Source: Sindora glabra
Taxonomy: Eukaryota; Streptophyta; Magnoliopsida; Fabales; Fabaceae
Direction of reading: 5' to 3'
Assembly (NCBI GenBank): GCA_020226215.1
Contig: CM035227.1
Location: 613,343 to 677,342, forward strand
DNA: 64,000 bases
The notes beneath the pieces were generated by a model. That model was not told the origin of the DNA, did not search any database, and saw only the letters and a program-made list of their open reading frames with translations. Numbering within the stretch: position 1 is the stretch's first letter; every line of letters begins with the position of its first letter. The position numbers and the translations under genes were made by a program. Positions 12,601-24,900 of this stretch are shown here, one piece after another.

Positions 12601-15450
12601 ATTCTGAATTTAATTATCCATAAACACTCTGCAAACTTGTGTTTTATAATATCTTTCCACACTAGAAAATGTAATTTGTTAGATTTCATTGTAATTTCTA
12701 AATGATTTTCTCTTTTTTTTTTTCCCCTTAAGGATCCAATAAAAGTTTCAGCTGACTATAATTCTAGCATCCAATGTCATGGCTCTGGGGCTAAAATTAA
12801 GAGGTCATCAATAAAGAAGCCTGGGCCATTTTGGAACCAGATAGGACAAATGCAATGTGTTAAAGAATTGCACTCAACATATAACTCTTCCTCCAGTCCT
12901 GTGGATTCCTCATTATTAATCTCAAATTTCTGCAATCCCGAGGAATCCAGTGGAAAGGAAAAGGGGAAAAAAGAAACTGGCTTGGCTGATTTACACCCAA
13001 TTCAATCAGTGTTTTTGGGATCTGATCGTAGATACAACAGATACTGGCTTTTCCTGGGTCCTTGCAATGGAAATGATCCTGGCCATAGGAGGGTTTACTT
13101 TGAATCTTCTGAAGATGGTCACTGGGAGGTTATTGATACTGGGGAGGTAAGTTCTCTTTTTATTTATTTATTTTTTCCCCTCCTTGATTTGTCTTTTAAT
13201 AGGGATTTGCTTTTGTGCTTCCTTCAAAAAGAGAGTATCAATAAGACTATTTGCAATTTTTTCATAAAATCTTGTAAGTTTTCATAAAATTTTACAATTT
13301 TTTCAATGAAGGTTGCAACTTTTTCTTAGATCTGCAAATTTTTGTGTTAGTTTAACTGTTCAAGTTGCAGCTTTTTCATGAAAAAGTTGCAACCCTATAC
13401 CTTAAACACTTGTGACTCTATACGGAAAAGTAGCAAGTTTTGGTGAAAAAGTTGCAAACTTTTTCATAAAATCACAAATTTCTATAAGGGAGTATGGAAG
13501 TAAAAACCCTTTTTAATAATCTATAGCCCTGTTTGAAATTTCTTATCTAGTATATTGGTTATCTATATAAGAAAGATTAGTGGATAAAACTTATATCTGG
13601 CAGCCTTTTCTATGTGGCCTGATGCCTCTGTTTTACACATTACCATCCTCAGTGTCATTATTGTTTGTATTTGTTTGACCTATGCAGGCTTTGTGTGCCT
13701 TGTTGTCGGTTCTGGATGATAGGGGTAAACGGGAGGCTCTTCTTATTGAATCTTTAAAGAAACGGCAAGCATCTCTTTGCAGAGCGATGTCCAGGATTAA
13801 AATTAATAGTTCTGGAGTGGGGTATATGTCACACTCTGATCAGTTTGACGTGGATATGGTTGCAGATGACAGTTATTCTCCAGTCTCTGATGTAGACAAC
13901 CTGAGCCTGACTGAGACATCTAAAGAGACTCTTCCTTCTGCTGGAGCAGTAGTACTTGAAGCTGGAAAGAAGGGAGAGGAACGATTGCAAAAATGGATCC
14001 GGCTTCAAGCTTATGATTCATGGATTTGGAATTCCTTTTATTTAAATCTCAATGTTGTGAAATATGGTAGAAGATCTTATCTTGACTCTTTGGCCAGATG
14101 TGAGAATTGTCATGATCTCTACTGGAGAGATGAGAGACACTGTAGAATTTGCCATACTACATTTGAACTTGATTTTGATCTTGAAGAAAAATATGCTATC
14201 CACAGAGCCACATGTAAGGAGAAAAAAGAGGGCTATGAATTTCCTAATCATAAAGTATTGTCATCACAGATCCAATCACTGAAAGCTGCAATTTATGCTA
14301 TCGAGGTTAGGTGTCATTCATCTATTATAAGTTTTCCTTATTCTTAGCTTACACTGATGGATATTTGGTTTTGGGTTAAAGTTTTAATGGGTCTGTTTAT
14401 GGGTCTCACAATTTATGGTTCTTTCTGAGAGTGTTCTTTGCAGGACCTGCTGAGGTATTAAGATGATCTTTGAATTTATAGTTCTCCCACTTTTTTTTTT
14501 TTTTGCTTTTTGCTTTGTTGTTCCCATTTTTCTGTATTCTATTTTTTTAATTAATAATTTATTCATTCATTAGAAGAATTAATGAGGTCAATCTCTGGTA
14601 CAAATGCTTAGACTGAAAGGTTAGCGATTGCATGTTTATTATCATGGGAGAAAGAGAAAATATATCAAGTTAGGGAGTGGTCAGGTTCGTTGGGGAATTC
14701 TTGTTTTTCATGTTGATGCAGAGTAACTGTGTTGTGAAGCTACTTCAGACAATTTGTTACTGTAATTGCTACATGCAAGATATGATTAGTTACTATGTTT
14801 TTTATTTATGGAATCTTCTATAAATCTGTCCTTGCTGACTCTGCATGTGCAGTCTGTCATGCCAGAAGATGCGCTGGTGGGCGCTTGGAGAAAGTCTGCT
14901 CATAAGCTATGGGTCAAGCGCCTCAGACGCACCTCAACTTTGGTGGAGCTTTTGCAGGTTTTTTTTTTTTTTTTGTATATATATTTTTTTCCTTTTAATA
15001 AGATATAACTATCTTTTTGGGTAATTTTTGTTGGTTTGAAGCACCAAATTTTGTTCCTGCGAGCCACCTTCTCTAATTTCTTTGTAAATATTAAAATTTG
15101 TAGGTCCTTGCTGATTTTGTTGGAGCCATCAATGAGGATTGGTTGTTTCAGTGCAATTTTCCAGAAGCTGTGATTGAAGAAACCATTTCATCATTTGCAT
15201 CTATGCCTCGTACTTCATCTGCCCTCGCTCTTTGGTTAGTGAAATTAGATGCAATAATTGCACCTTACCTGGACAGAGTCCATCCTTTGAAGAAACAGGA
15301 AACCACTACAGGTAAGAGTCTGCTATTCTGGGTAGGAGATAATGCATCACAAGATATACTTACTGATTCTTCAAATTTAATGATTAAATATTTGGTTTCC
15401 AATCTTTTAATGAAATAGAAAGGAGGAGAAGGATTCCTTGTTTGTGTTAA
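2..15450 (+). CDS. RLT3: Homeobox-DDT domain protein RLT3-like, 17 exons (5' end at window edge)
   Basis: Exons read by splice phase: 2-59, 651-1073, 1168-1226, 1331-1570, 1682-1759, 1861-2077, 2196-2296, 2648-2734, 2824-2955, 3451-3591, 11167-11289, 11490-11942, 12733-13146, 13688-14305, 14853-14957, 15104-15311, 15419-15450. All introns are GT-AG and the joined frame is open for about 1,162 codons. Domains in order: homeobox (residues about 3-60, helix 3 KQVRGWFVEKRRREK), conserved CSLCKDVLPKFPPD block (about 355), DDT (about 393-465), HARE-HTH (NYGLHPGTLKCELFKILSEQ, about 516), WHIM1 (LMEGEYSNLSLEEKLNALVAL, about 670) and WSD/WHIM2 (HPIQSVFLGSDRRYNRYWLF, about 795). A Cys/His cluster (CENC...CRIC...H...C) follows near residue 985. 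In Arabidopsis, RLT proteins bind ISWI remodellers and regulate the vegetative-to-floral transition. The ATG at position 2 is a plausible start, but a start left of the window cannot be excluded. The gene looks intact. Exon 17, which supplies only 11 codons, is the least certain. Confidence 0.9.
3010..3450. other. Intron 9 of the RLT3-like gene with possible short MITE
   Basis: About 490 bp of intron (2,956-3,450). Near 3,123 the motif tgtttggttg, and near 3,232 its near-inverse accaaacata, suggest a small inverted-repeat element with internal repeats of an aatcaatt-like motif. No target-site duplication was found, so this is tentative. Confidence 0.25.
3631..3660. repeat. (CA)n(TA)n microsatellite in intron 10
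   Basis: A run of alternating CA followed by TA dinucleotides just inside intron 10 of the RLT3-like gene. Confidence 0.9.
4040..4490. repeat. Degenerate trinucleotide-based minisatellite
   Basis: The + strand is built of irregular reiterations of cac, cat, att and act triplets (catcattggccacc, cattgttagccatt and similar) with loose units of about 12-30 bp. It lies inside the hAT-like element. It has no coding meaning that I can support. Confidence 0.6.
4986..5160 (-). repeat. 3' LTR of copia 1
   Basis: About 175 bp, matching 9,081-9,270 over its length with scattered substitutions and a small deletion after ggctttaa. In - orientation it begins TGTTAGAATATG and ends in CCAATTCAAGT. Confidence 0.88.
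5418..8511 (-). pseudogene. Copia 1 pol remnant (protease, integrase, RT, RNase H)
   Basis: The reading frame is broken by many stops and shifts, but the domain order on the - strand is canonical for Ty1/copia. The protease has LDSGAS (8,242-8,511). The C-terminal integrase region has YLINCMP and KCIFLGYSR (7,128-7,529). The reverse transcriptase has YVDDIVIIG (6,153-6,341). The RNase H region has YSDVNWARSP and ENLILWKSKKAK (5,659-5,859). The RNase H part contains a 142-bp tandem duplication (5,418-5,701). The product would not be functional. Confidence 0.85.
8512..9080 (-). other. Copia 1 untranslated leader, gag missing
   Basis: Only about 570 bp separate the 5' LTR from the protease segment, too little for a normal gag. 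Part of this (about 8,600-8,760) is notably GC-richer than its surroundings and contains a repeated gcgtgtgatgc motif. I infer deletion of gag. Confidence 0.55.
9081..9270 (-). repeat. 5' LTR of copia 1
   Basis: About 190 bp. It is followed in - orientation by the primer-binding site tggtatcagaacc. It carries a short segment (gcaattgctacagccatga) missing from the other LTR. Confidence 0.88.
9744..10121. mobile_element. Possible MITE nested in the hAT-like element
   Basis: The left end aggctgtgtttg and the inverted right end agggtgtgtttg match at 11 of 12 bases over a 378-bp span. Inner sequence includes repeated agcgcta / tagcgct motifs. I found no clear target duplication, so the superfamily is unassigned. 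Confidence 0.4.
13240..13490. repeat. Imperfect direct/inverted repeats in intron 13 of the RLT3-like gene
   Basis: Variants of ttgcaactttttcat and its reverse complement atgaaaaagttgcaa recur several times, including a near-palindrome around 13,365-13,393. The function is unknown. The array probably arose by local duplication. Confidence 0.55.
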
Positions 15451-16400
15451 CAGGTAATTAATTTGAATTTTGGGCTTATGGGCTAATATGAGTCTTAGGC
15501 CTGTTGTAACCTTATTCTGGTACATACTCTAAGTAGATGTGCCTATTTCATTATAGTGCATGACTTCAAAAATTGGTCTCTTTAACAGTTTGAAAAGATA
15601 TATTGTTTTCACGTTTCAGGTAAGCGTGCTCTTTGCAGATAGGCAAAGTCTTGTTTTTTCTCAGGTTGCAGTGAACAGCTGTATATTACCAGCCTTGAAA
15701 TGTCTTGGCTTCCTTTCTGCTCGTTTACAGTCACAGATGTATTTGCAGTCTTTTCTTTACTCTTTTCGTGGCCGTTGGTATATAGGAAGGCTTGTTTTAT
15801 TCAGATATTGTACAGGATTAGATTAGCTAAATTCAGAGTAACTCAAGGTTTTAGATGCATAAATGCGGTTAGTTGCCACAAGGTCACACCTTCTCTCATG
15901 GCGTGTAGCTGTGGTCTTCTCATACGAGAAAATCCAATTTTGTCATTGAATTGTGTAATGCTCGACACTATTGGAAGTGTAATTTGTTGTATTATGATGA
16001 TTGCACTTGGAAGTTTAAGCCCACCCGGAGTAGTGATTGCTATCTCAGTTGTTCATCTGTTGTTCAATGCCGTCCCACTTTGCATTACTTGACCTTATAA
16101 AAGTGATTTGGTATCCATGTTATATGATAATCCATGTATGCACATTGGACGAGTAGTGTTATTTGGGTGAGGTGTCGGTGTCACATATTCTCAAGCCAGG
16201 ATTGGCGAACTAATTCAACATGCAAACGTAGTTGGTTTTAGATGAGGTTTGACATAAAATTCGAGGCTGACGTGCGGGTCTTAGATGTAAATTTGAAAGT
16301 CAATTGATCTATTTCTGATTTCTTTTTTCTATTTTTTTTCCTGTTTTGGTGTGCTTATGTAATTTTGCTTACGGTCATTTGGAATATAGAATGTAGAGGG
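15451..16400 (+). other. Probable 3' UTR and downstream flank of the RLT3-like gene
   Basis: After the TAA at 15,448-15,450 the sequence stays less AT-rich than the following intergenic DNA and keeps gene-like composition until about 16.1-16.4 kb. A GT-rich donor-like site follows the stop (15,454) and an acceptor-like cacgtttcag occurs near 15,620, so the 3' UTR may itself be spliced. I see no clear polyadenylation signal that fixes the end. The open frames here (for example 15,700-16,092) show no recognisable domain. Confidence 0.45.
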
Positions 16401-17657
16401 CCATGTTGGTTAATTTTTTTATTTTTTATTTCTTTGCATTGTTGTAGATAGCGCGAATTCTTTTAGTGATAGGCAAGGTGTCTCGTGATATGACAAATCT
16501 GAACATACATTAAAACTATGGTGGTTCAATTCAACCCAAAACTCTGCTGTGATGATTGAGAAGCTTACTGATGAGGTATAATTCAGTCTCCAGGGGTATT
16601 GTTGTCTCCCACAAAAACTACAGATCATGGTGCCCATAAGCAACTTAAATTTCAATCATCAAATATTAGACACTTGAAAATACGAAAACCATTTAGACGA
16701 ACGCCAAGCATGTCTTTGCTAAACCAAAGATTAGTAACAAATGGCAGGTTTCTTGTATTAAAAAGAACAAGAAAATATATTCAAAATAAGAATGTGATTA
16801 CTTAAAACTAATCATGCTTATGACAATATATACTTTATTTTTATTTATTTATTATTCTAATAATATAACAATAATTTAAATTTTGATTAATTATATTTTA
16901 TGACATCACATATTTATTTAATTATTTTCATTTATATTGAATTAATGAGAATATTTCAAATATTTCCATTTACATTATTAAGATATAGATTGTTATTTAA
17001 TCAAAAGAAGGAAAATTTTGAAAATAAACTTAAAAAATTACTAACTTATAAACTATAAATTATCTTTATGAAACTTATGAACTTATTTTTCTCAAACAAC
17101 TTATAAACACTACTATACACTATTTTATTTATTATGCTAAACACATGCTTGCACCATTTGCTTCTATTTCTACCAAAAAAGCCATTTGTTTCTGTTTTAT
17201 ATGCTTCACAGGGGCTATGTCTATCTTATTTTTTTTCTATTTATTTAAGTCCAAATTTTTTTATCCAATAAATAAATGTCAAGTTGCTAATTTTAAAAAA
17301 TTTCAATGTCTTAAAACTAAAATATTAGATTTTTTAAATAAAGATATGAATGTTTAAACCACTAAATACATATAAATAAAGTTTATGATTGAACTCAAGA
17401 TGTGAAGAAAAATAAAACTGTTAAATAATATTATATATCATTCAAGTCAATGGTCATTGGCAAAGTATTAGATTTTTAATATATGTAGATCTTATATGAT
17501 GAAATTGATAAATAAATAATAAAATTTATATTTACCCTTTTTTTAAATGGGGTGAGAAAATAGGTAAAAAAATAGGGTGGAAGAAAAATAAATAGAAAAG
17601 TACTTTTCCTTGGTTAAGTAAAAAATGTATAGTTGTAACATTATGTTTACAAACATA
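16401..17657. other. AT-rich intergenic DNA
   Basis: I see no supported gene. Short open frames (for example 16,599-16,805 and 17,145-17,357) have no recognisable domain. The sequence becomes strongly AT-rich after about 16,800. Confidence 0.6.
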
Positions 17658-17662
17658 GTATA

Positions 17663-18938
17663 TGTTGGGATCGAGAATCAAACAAGCGCAACAGAATTAA
17701 TCGATCCCAGTCAACGGATCCATGTAAAACATTATATTATAATAAGGATTTGTTCAATATATTTTTGGGATGACTCAAGAACTCGTTTATTAATCACCTC
17801 TTCAACTTCCTTTTAGTCGAAAACTCTAAGATATCCATACAAATTAATAGATCACCAATGAACGTCCACGCGAACATTAGTTAGAATTCTTTTCCTTTGC
17901 CTCGTAGTGCTAATTATGCCTCTTCAAGGGTTATGGTTAAGGAGAGGTATTAGAATTTTTCTATGATTGGAATGCGTGAATAATAATCCTCTATTATTAC
18001 CTAACAAGCTTATTGAAATAGGTGCATAGAAAATCCTAACTAATTGGACTTTGTTCCATGTATAATTATAGGCTTATAATTGGGCTTTACAATTATAACA
18101 TGGAATTCCTAAATATTAGGTTCAAACAATTTAGTCTATCAATTCAAAATCCACTAGATTCTAAGTGTGCGATCCTATAAGTTCTCATTACGTTGGCAAT
18201 TATTATTAATCATATTAATGATCATAAATAATGAGCGGTGTCTAGTAGCACATCATTGTTACCCAAGTAATGAGAAAGTCGATGATTCAACTAAACCTTT
18301 ATACATGATTATCATCTATATCCTTTTATCTTAAACATCTAGATTGAGCACGAGACATGAACCGTGTCATTCCCGTAGAGCCCAATCTTGAGGCTTCTTG
18401 ATTCCTAAGTAAGTTTGACTAAAGCAAATGTAATTAACATCCCATGTCAATTCATCTAAGCATGACCATGTATTTTCTCAACTTTACTTAATCAAAAGGC
18501 CCTCAGATGTTACTCCTGTTATATAGGAGAGATAAATTCCATCTTGATCACACAAATTCCTCTGTATGATATATGACATATCTAATAACTACCTTCGCAT
18601 TCACTCAACCATGAGTGATATATAGTAGTATTAAAATATGAAACTCACATATAGGGAACTTTGGAAATCTCAGATCAAAGGACTATTTTAATAATGGTTA
18701 TTAAAAATCACTCATGACACTTGTATAACGATCCATGAAGTGTTCTTAGGGTGGATCGATCTAGTATACAAGTTCTCTAACTTGTACTCATGTGCAAACT
18801 TAATATCTCATATAAGTTACTGCATATGCTAGTCTTAACATATCAAAGCAACTCAATTCATAATGATATATGACTAGGGACATTTAAGAATATAATTATT
18901 TTAAGATTTTTATCATAATTAAATATATTACACAGATA

Positions 18939-18973
<35 letters not shown>

Positions 18974-19061
18974 ATATATGATAATTAGAATTGCTACTAA
19001 AATAACACAATTTAAATTTACAATCATCAATATGATTGATTTTAGGGCATATATACTAACA
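17663..19061. mobile_element. Solo LTR (about 1.4 kb) with perfect target-site duplication
   Basis: The sequence starts TGTTGGGATCG and ends ATATACTAACA, with TG...CA termini. It is flanked on both sides by gtata (17,658-17,662 and 19,062-19,066). There is no second LTR, primer-binding site or internal coding region nearby, so this is what remains after LTR-LTR recombination. It is much less AT-biased than its neighbours apart from a TA microsatellite near its right end (18,937-18,979). The strand and family are not determined. Confidence 0.85.
18937..18979. repeat. (TA)n microsatellite in the solo LTR
   Basis: About 40 bp of alternating TA with a single interruption. Confidence 0.9.
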
Positions 19062-19066
19062 GTATA

Positions 19067-21520
19067 GAGAATCACTTCTCTGTTATATTTATACTCATAT
19101 TGAAAATATCAATTAATAATTAATATTGATGAGTTTATTATAATATATTTATTTACACTCATCTTAATAATCTTATTTTAATATTTGTCATAATTAGTTT
19201 CAGAACATGTGATTGGCATAAGGCTTTATTATGAATTATAACCCACAATCCTTATTTAAATACATCTAATGCAATGCTTCATATACAATTATATTTTTCC
19301 TTTAAATGAATATATGGTTTTTAGAATCAATTATGAAGTTTAGTAATAAACTATTATGAATGACTATTTAAATTATCCTTATACTTACTTTAACATTAAA
19401 GTTTTCAATTGTGCCCATTTCTAACTTATCTAGTAACAATTGTATATCTAAACGAAAGGATTCCTTAAAGAATTAAAAAAAGAGAATAGGAAAGTAAGTC
19501 TTTAAAACTCAATGGAAGAACAATAAAAGAAAGAATAATGAATAAATTGTGTTTAATTATGCTCTATAATTGAATTCTAAAGGAGACTATTTGTGTTCCT
19601 ACAAAGAAATTAGATGTATTCACATATCTTAGGGGAAAATTAGAATGTACCCAAAGGCTCATTTTACCTTATAAACAATGGTCAATTTGCATAAGTTAAT
19701 CAATATCTTGTTATGGTTTCCTTTTTTATCAACAAACTTACCATATCATCATAAAGTTCATTATTCAACAATCACAAGAAAATAAACAATAAGAGGAAGT
19801 AGAAGTCTATGTAGACATATTTTTATTCATTTATTTTCATAAACTAGTCTTAAAAATTGTTTCTTTTCTTTTTGTTTTGAAAAATTATTTTTGAATTAAA
19901 AGAAAATAAAGAATAAAGGATGTTTGGAAGAGCAAATAAAAAATATTTCATTTAATTATAAAACTAGTATAAAGAAGCAAAAAAAAGTTGAAAAAAATTT
20001 AAAAATTATTTATTTTTTATTTTTAAGTCACATATTTAGAGTTATAATTTTTAAAAATAAATTATGAAAACAATTACTAAATAGGAATTTATGTTTTTAA
20101 AAATAGAAAAACATTTTAAAAAATAATAAATAAACAAATTTTAAACTTCCTTTTAACTTTTATCCATTCTTACTTCTTACAAACTCATTCTTATCCCACT
20201 AAGTTGTCCTTATTCCTAATAAGCAAGCATGCTAATTTGTTACATAATGCTACAATGTAAATATCATCACCCTTATCATAATTAATTCTCCTTTATTTCA
20301 CAATTTATCATAATATACAAATAAATGTTTCAACTAACGCTTCAATCCAAATGTAAATCAAATTCCACACCATTCATACATATATATGTATAAAAAAGAT
20401 CATAACTTAATCACATTTTAATTCTTAAGCATAATATTAACAATTAAGTTTATCAATTTCCATCTCGAACCATAACATAATTTCACATGTTTTAACACTA
20501 CCATGCCTATGCATGACCTCTTTATACTAATTCATGTCTACCAATACATATTAGCTTATATTATAGCCATAGAACAAGTTATGTGTGCTTGGAATTCTCC
20601 AAAAAAGCAAATTTGAAGATAAATAAGTATAATTCATTATATAGGCCCAAAGAGCAACTTTATATGGGCATAATCAATTATATAGGTCAAGAGGGCAAGA
20701 TATCTCTTTTTGACATAATCGATTATATGAGTTGAAAGAACTATTCCTTGGACATAATTGATTATCTCATATTTTCCTGCAAATGTCTATGAAAAACAAT
20801 GTTCATTTAAGAAGGTGTTTCCCAAAATTTATTCCTTAAACCAAATTACCTAGCTAAATCAACATAAAATATGAGAACATCATCATAGGCCTTTGATCTA
20901 GCAAAAACCAACACCAATCATCATTTTATGGCATCAAATCCATAATTTTCCAAGTATAAAGATAAACATAACTTAAATTAGCAAAATTATATAATTTCAT
21001 ATAAGATTAGATAGAACATTTCATAAATTTTAGAGGAGGCAATATATATTCAAATGTGAAAACATTAAAGAACATCCCAAAATTTAGAAAAACAAATAAA
21101 AATAAAAGTATATTCATGCCATACTCTAAAATAGGGAAGAAGAAGCATGATAAGTGATGGAAAATTATGTTATAAAAGATGAATCCTTTAATAAATGATG
21201 ATAAACACCATAAAGTTTGAATTCTATTAATATGTTTTCAAGTTCATTTAAGAATTAAAGAGAGAATCACATTTTTATAAGAAAAAGCAATCATAACCAC
21301 CCACTCAACGTGTCAAATCTAAATTATCTTGTAAGAAATAAATTGTCTTAAATAGCTCATTAAAACCCTAATTGAAAGTGAACTTAAATGACATAAATAA
21401 GTTCAAAATTAGACTTTAACCTAAACCTAATAAAAGAATTTCTAAATAACTCAAAGTAACATGGTAAATATTTTAAAATAAAACAGTAAATGTTTTAAAA
21501 CAAAATGGACTAAAACATAT
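19067..21520. other. AT-rich intergenic DNA
   Basis: No gene or structured element that I can support. Around 20,640-20,765 the motif cataatc/tgattat recurs several times at roughly 50-bp spacing, suggesting an old tandem repeat. Confidence 0.45.
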
Positions 21521-22069
21521 CCAACATAAATTAAAGGCTAAAATATTTTAAAATGACCTAATTCATAAAATAACATAATTATGATCCAAAACATAGCCAA
21601 ATGGACAAATTACCTTAAAGTGGCATCCATAAACTCCAAGTTTACTCATTGAAGTGTATTCTTAATCCTCTTAATTTTGTTCTTTAAGATTCCTTCTAGA
21701 ATTATATCATTCTCCCTCTCTTTAAAAAAATCCATCCTTAAATCTATAAGACCAACAAAAAAAAAATAGAAAGATTATAAATACTAGGGGTAGTACTCAT
21801 ACTATACTCACCAAGATGATCCAACTTGTAAGTAATATTATTAACTTCTTCTAGTACTTGAAATAGGCCATTTCTTCGTGGATGCAATTTAGATTTCCTT
21901 TATGCTAAAAGCTTTCCTTTCTCATGTACATTTAAAACCAAATACCAAGGTTAAACACAAAGCTTGAGTTAACAATCTCATGTAAGCACACAAACTTATC
22001 AATAATAGCAAGCTTATCAATAAAAACACGTATTATGCACAAGCCATAGATATTAGAATATAAAAATAT

Positions 22070-22800
22070 AATTTTTTTCATCTAAAGAGAATATGTCTCA
22101 AAATTGGCCCTTGTAGCACATGTTTCAAAGGACTAATATGCTCTTTTACATTTTTACTATGCATAAGAATATCATCAAGATGTGCTAGGTAACCTTTCAA
22201 ATTCTTTAAATTCTTAAACAATAAGATCTATCCTTTGATCTTATAAAATTAATGAAAGCACATAATAACAATCTTACTAATAAAAACACACAAAATATGA
22301 TTTATTAATGTCATGAAAGTACTAGATGCATTAGTCAAATTAAATGACTAACCATTAGTATAAACCATATTTTGTTTTGAAAGAATTTTTGCATTCAACA
22401 TCTTCTTTCAAACAAATTTGAAAGCATCCGCTTTTCAAATCAATTTTAGGAAACATACAAGATCCATGTAACTTATTAAACATATCATAAACCTTATGAA
22501 AACTATCATTACCATAGATTTCTTTAAAAAGTAGATCTCTTAGAGAACTTTTAGGTATACATAATTTATTTATCCTAAATAGAAATTTATCATGTCTAAA
22601 AATATTTCCAAAGATTATTTCCCCATAGACATTAATTCTTGAAATAAAACTATCATGTAAAGGAATAACAAAGTCATGTGAAAGGCTAGCAAAATCATAG
22701 TCATTCACATATAAATTCTTAATATATTCAAAATCCAACAACTCTATATGTAAAGTAAAAATGAGAGTATACCTTTGAGATAAAGTATCATCCATCATAT
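22070..22800 (-). pseudogene. Ty3/gypsy pol fragment with rearranged domain order
   Basis: Read on the - strand, the first part (22,798 to about 22,500) resembles the RNase H-integrase linker and the start of integrase (DTLSQRYTLIF, FLFRINKLCIPKSSLRDLL). The next part resembles reverse transcriptase (FPKIDLKSGCFQI, KTKYGLY). After a stop it continues to about 22,070 (LTNASSTFM, then DILMHSKNVKEH). In Ty3/gypsy elements RT precedes integrase, so the order here is inverted relative to a normal pol. The fragment is broken by stops and cannot be functional. Confidence 0.65.
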
Positions 22801-23029
22801 TACCTTTACCTTGCTTGCATTAGATAAGATCCAGATTTGTTTCAAAGAATTCCATTAACTTAGTATGCTTCCTATTTAACTTTCTTTGATTCTTCAATTG
22901 CTTTAAAGATTTAATAGTATTTAGTAAAACAAATTTAGAGTTATTAGTATTCTCATAGATCTTTTTATACAAGAGTATAAACATCAATCTAAAAGTATAA
23001 AAACACAAAAAGTATTCTTTATCTCACTT

Positions 23030-23240
23030 ATTTTTTTAAACACACTTAATTTTTTTCTCATTTTTGCTATTATTTTAACTTTATTTTTCTCTTTTTTTCT
23101 TCACATGCACTCTTTATTTTGTTAGAACTTTTTTTTTTCTCTCAACTCTAATCATATCTCTTCTTTTCTTTTTCTCTCTTCTTCCTTTTTCTTCTTCTTT
23201 TTTTCCCTTTTTCTCTTTTTTTCTCATTCTCTTCCCAAGA
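23030..23240. repeat. Polypyrimidine (CT-rich) tract
   Basis: About 200 bp of almost pure T and C on the + strand (tcttttctttttctctcttc and similar). Low-complexity sequence. Confidence 0.75.
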
Positions 23241-24283
23241 ATTCTATAAAAAAAACTAGAATTATTGCCGTATTTAAAAGAGTTAGGAATGAATTTTTTC
23301 TTTATAATATTCTTTATTTCTTCTTGAGTAATAATAAGCCTTTTATTATTTCTTCTTTTAAATGAAAAAGGTTAATCCCACTAAATATTAGCATAATCAG
23401 TGAATTCATAAATATCAAGTTTTACTTTCTTCTTTTTAGAATAGTAGTGATAATAAAAAATTAATTTCACTTTTTTCTGCTCTAAGTAACTTTCCGAATC
23501 ATTCCTTTTAAAATGAAGGAATCTTATTTTTAATATTGTTAAAATTAAAATCTACTTTATCTTTTTTTGGCCTATCATCTTTTCCTTTCACACTCATTTT
23601 TTCATTTTTTATATCACTTTTTTCAGACTCATTATAATTTGCTTTTTCTTTTTTATTACTTTTATCTTTAAAATATTTATTATTTTATTTATTAATTTTC
23701 TTTCATAGTGGTTCCTTTGGTTTTGAACCTCTTCTATCTTTCTAAGTTTTTCATTAAATTTTTCCATCTTATGTTACAAAGAATTCATCGAGGCTAAAAC
23801 ATCATCTCTAGCACTCTTTGGAATTTTGAAAAGATTACCTGTAATAAAGGGTTTGATAAAAATATAAATATCTCATAATAGTACACTTTACACTTAATTT
23901 AAAGGTATTTATTGCCATATTTATACTCTAATTAAGGTTTTAACTTCAAATGAGCTTAAACACCCTTACTTTTTTTCACTTTTAAATTTTCCTTCTTATA
24001 GATTTTTAAGAACTAGAAAGACATAACTATCAAAATTCAATAAGTGTAAAAATCACAATCACCAATCAAAATTCCAAATGATGGATGAGACAAAGTATAT
24101 TTAACCTAAATTAAAGTTTAAAATGATAAAAAAAATGATCTGATACATAAAATAATATAATTATGGTACAAAATATGGCCAAATCAGCCTAAATTAATAT
24201 CTATAAACTCTAGGTTTGCTCCTTGAAGTATATTTTTGCTTCTTTTAGTTTTACTCTTTAAGATTCGCCCTAGGATTACATCA

Positions 24284-24900
24284 TAATTAGTAGCAGAAAT
24301 AAAGATTAACTGTCTCTAACATTAAAAACAAGGATTGAAGGTTAAGGCACCAAAATCCCTTATTTGAATGAAAACCTAAAATCATCAAAGAGAGGAAGAA
24401 GGAAAATTTCGTAAAGATTAAAGGTTATGATTTCTTACCTTATTTGAATTAAATAAAAGATAAGAAGTTGGAGAAGATTGATGATCCTTCTTATAATAAA
24501 AAGAATAAAAGAAGAAGTGAAAGAAAAAATATAATGATTTTTAAAGGAAAATTAGAGGATATGATAGATTAAGAGGATATTAAAGGCATAAAACCGTAGG
24601 GAAAAATAGGAAATAAACTCCTAAAGCCTCTAACACACTTACCTTTTCATTTATAATCATATTTAATCATAAAACATTCCCAATTTCTCCTTCATCAATT
24701 ATTTAACACATAAGTTACTATTAAAATTTTATTATAAAACTAATTACTTTTCATATAAATCATTTTTAATTCAAGTAAGTGCAATACTTTCACTTATTGA
24801 TTTATCAACTATTCCAAACAAAAATCTTTACTTGTAATCTTATTATAATTACCTAATTATTTGCACTTATAATATTTTAAGTTTATTATGGGTCTAACAG
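24284..24900 (-). repeat. Possible 3' LTR of another Ty3/gypsy element
   Basis: On the - strand a sequence begins TGTTAGACCCATAATAAAC near 24,900 and is preceded by gaattcttttaaagggtaag. That pattern resembles the purine-rich end of many plant gypsy elements next to their LTR. The opposite LTR was not found. Confidence 0.35.

Larger units (their letters stand above)
21521..24283 (-). mobile_element. Decayed Ty3/gypsy element with LTR-like direct repeats
   Basis: A segment of about 190 bp at 21,521-21,709 recurs in the same orientation at 24,102-24,283 (both contain aaattaaag, taattatg, tttaagatt). In - orientation both begin TGAT(A/G)TAAT. The left copy is preceded on the - strand by a purine-rich run (aaagagagggaga), as expected for a polypurine tract beside a 3' LTR. 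Between them lies gypsy pol sequence on the - strand. The repeats could be LTRs or parts of them; the full limits were not determined. Confidence 0.5.

Noticed and set aside
15700..16092. 130-codon open frame downstream of RLT3
   Set aside because: It lies after the stop codon in the 3' flank. The translation shows no recognisable domain and its codon use is not gene-like.
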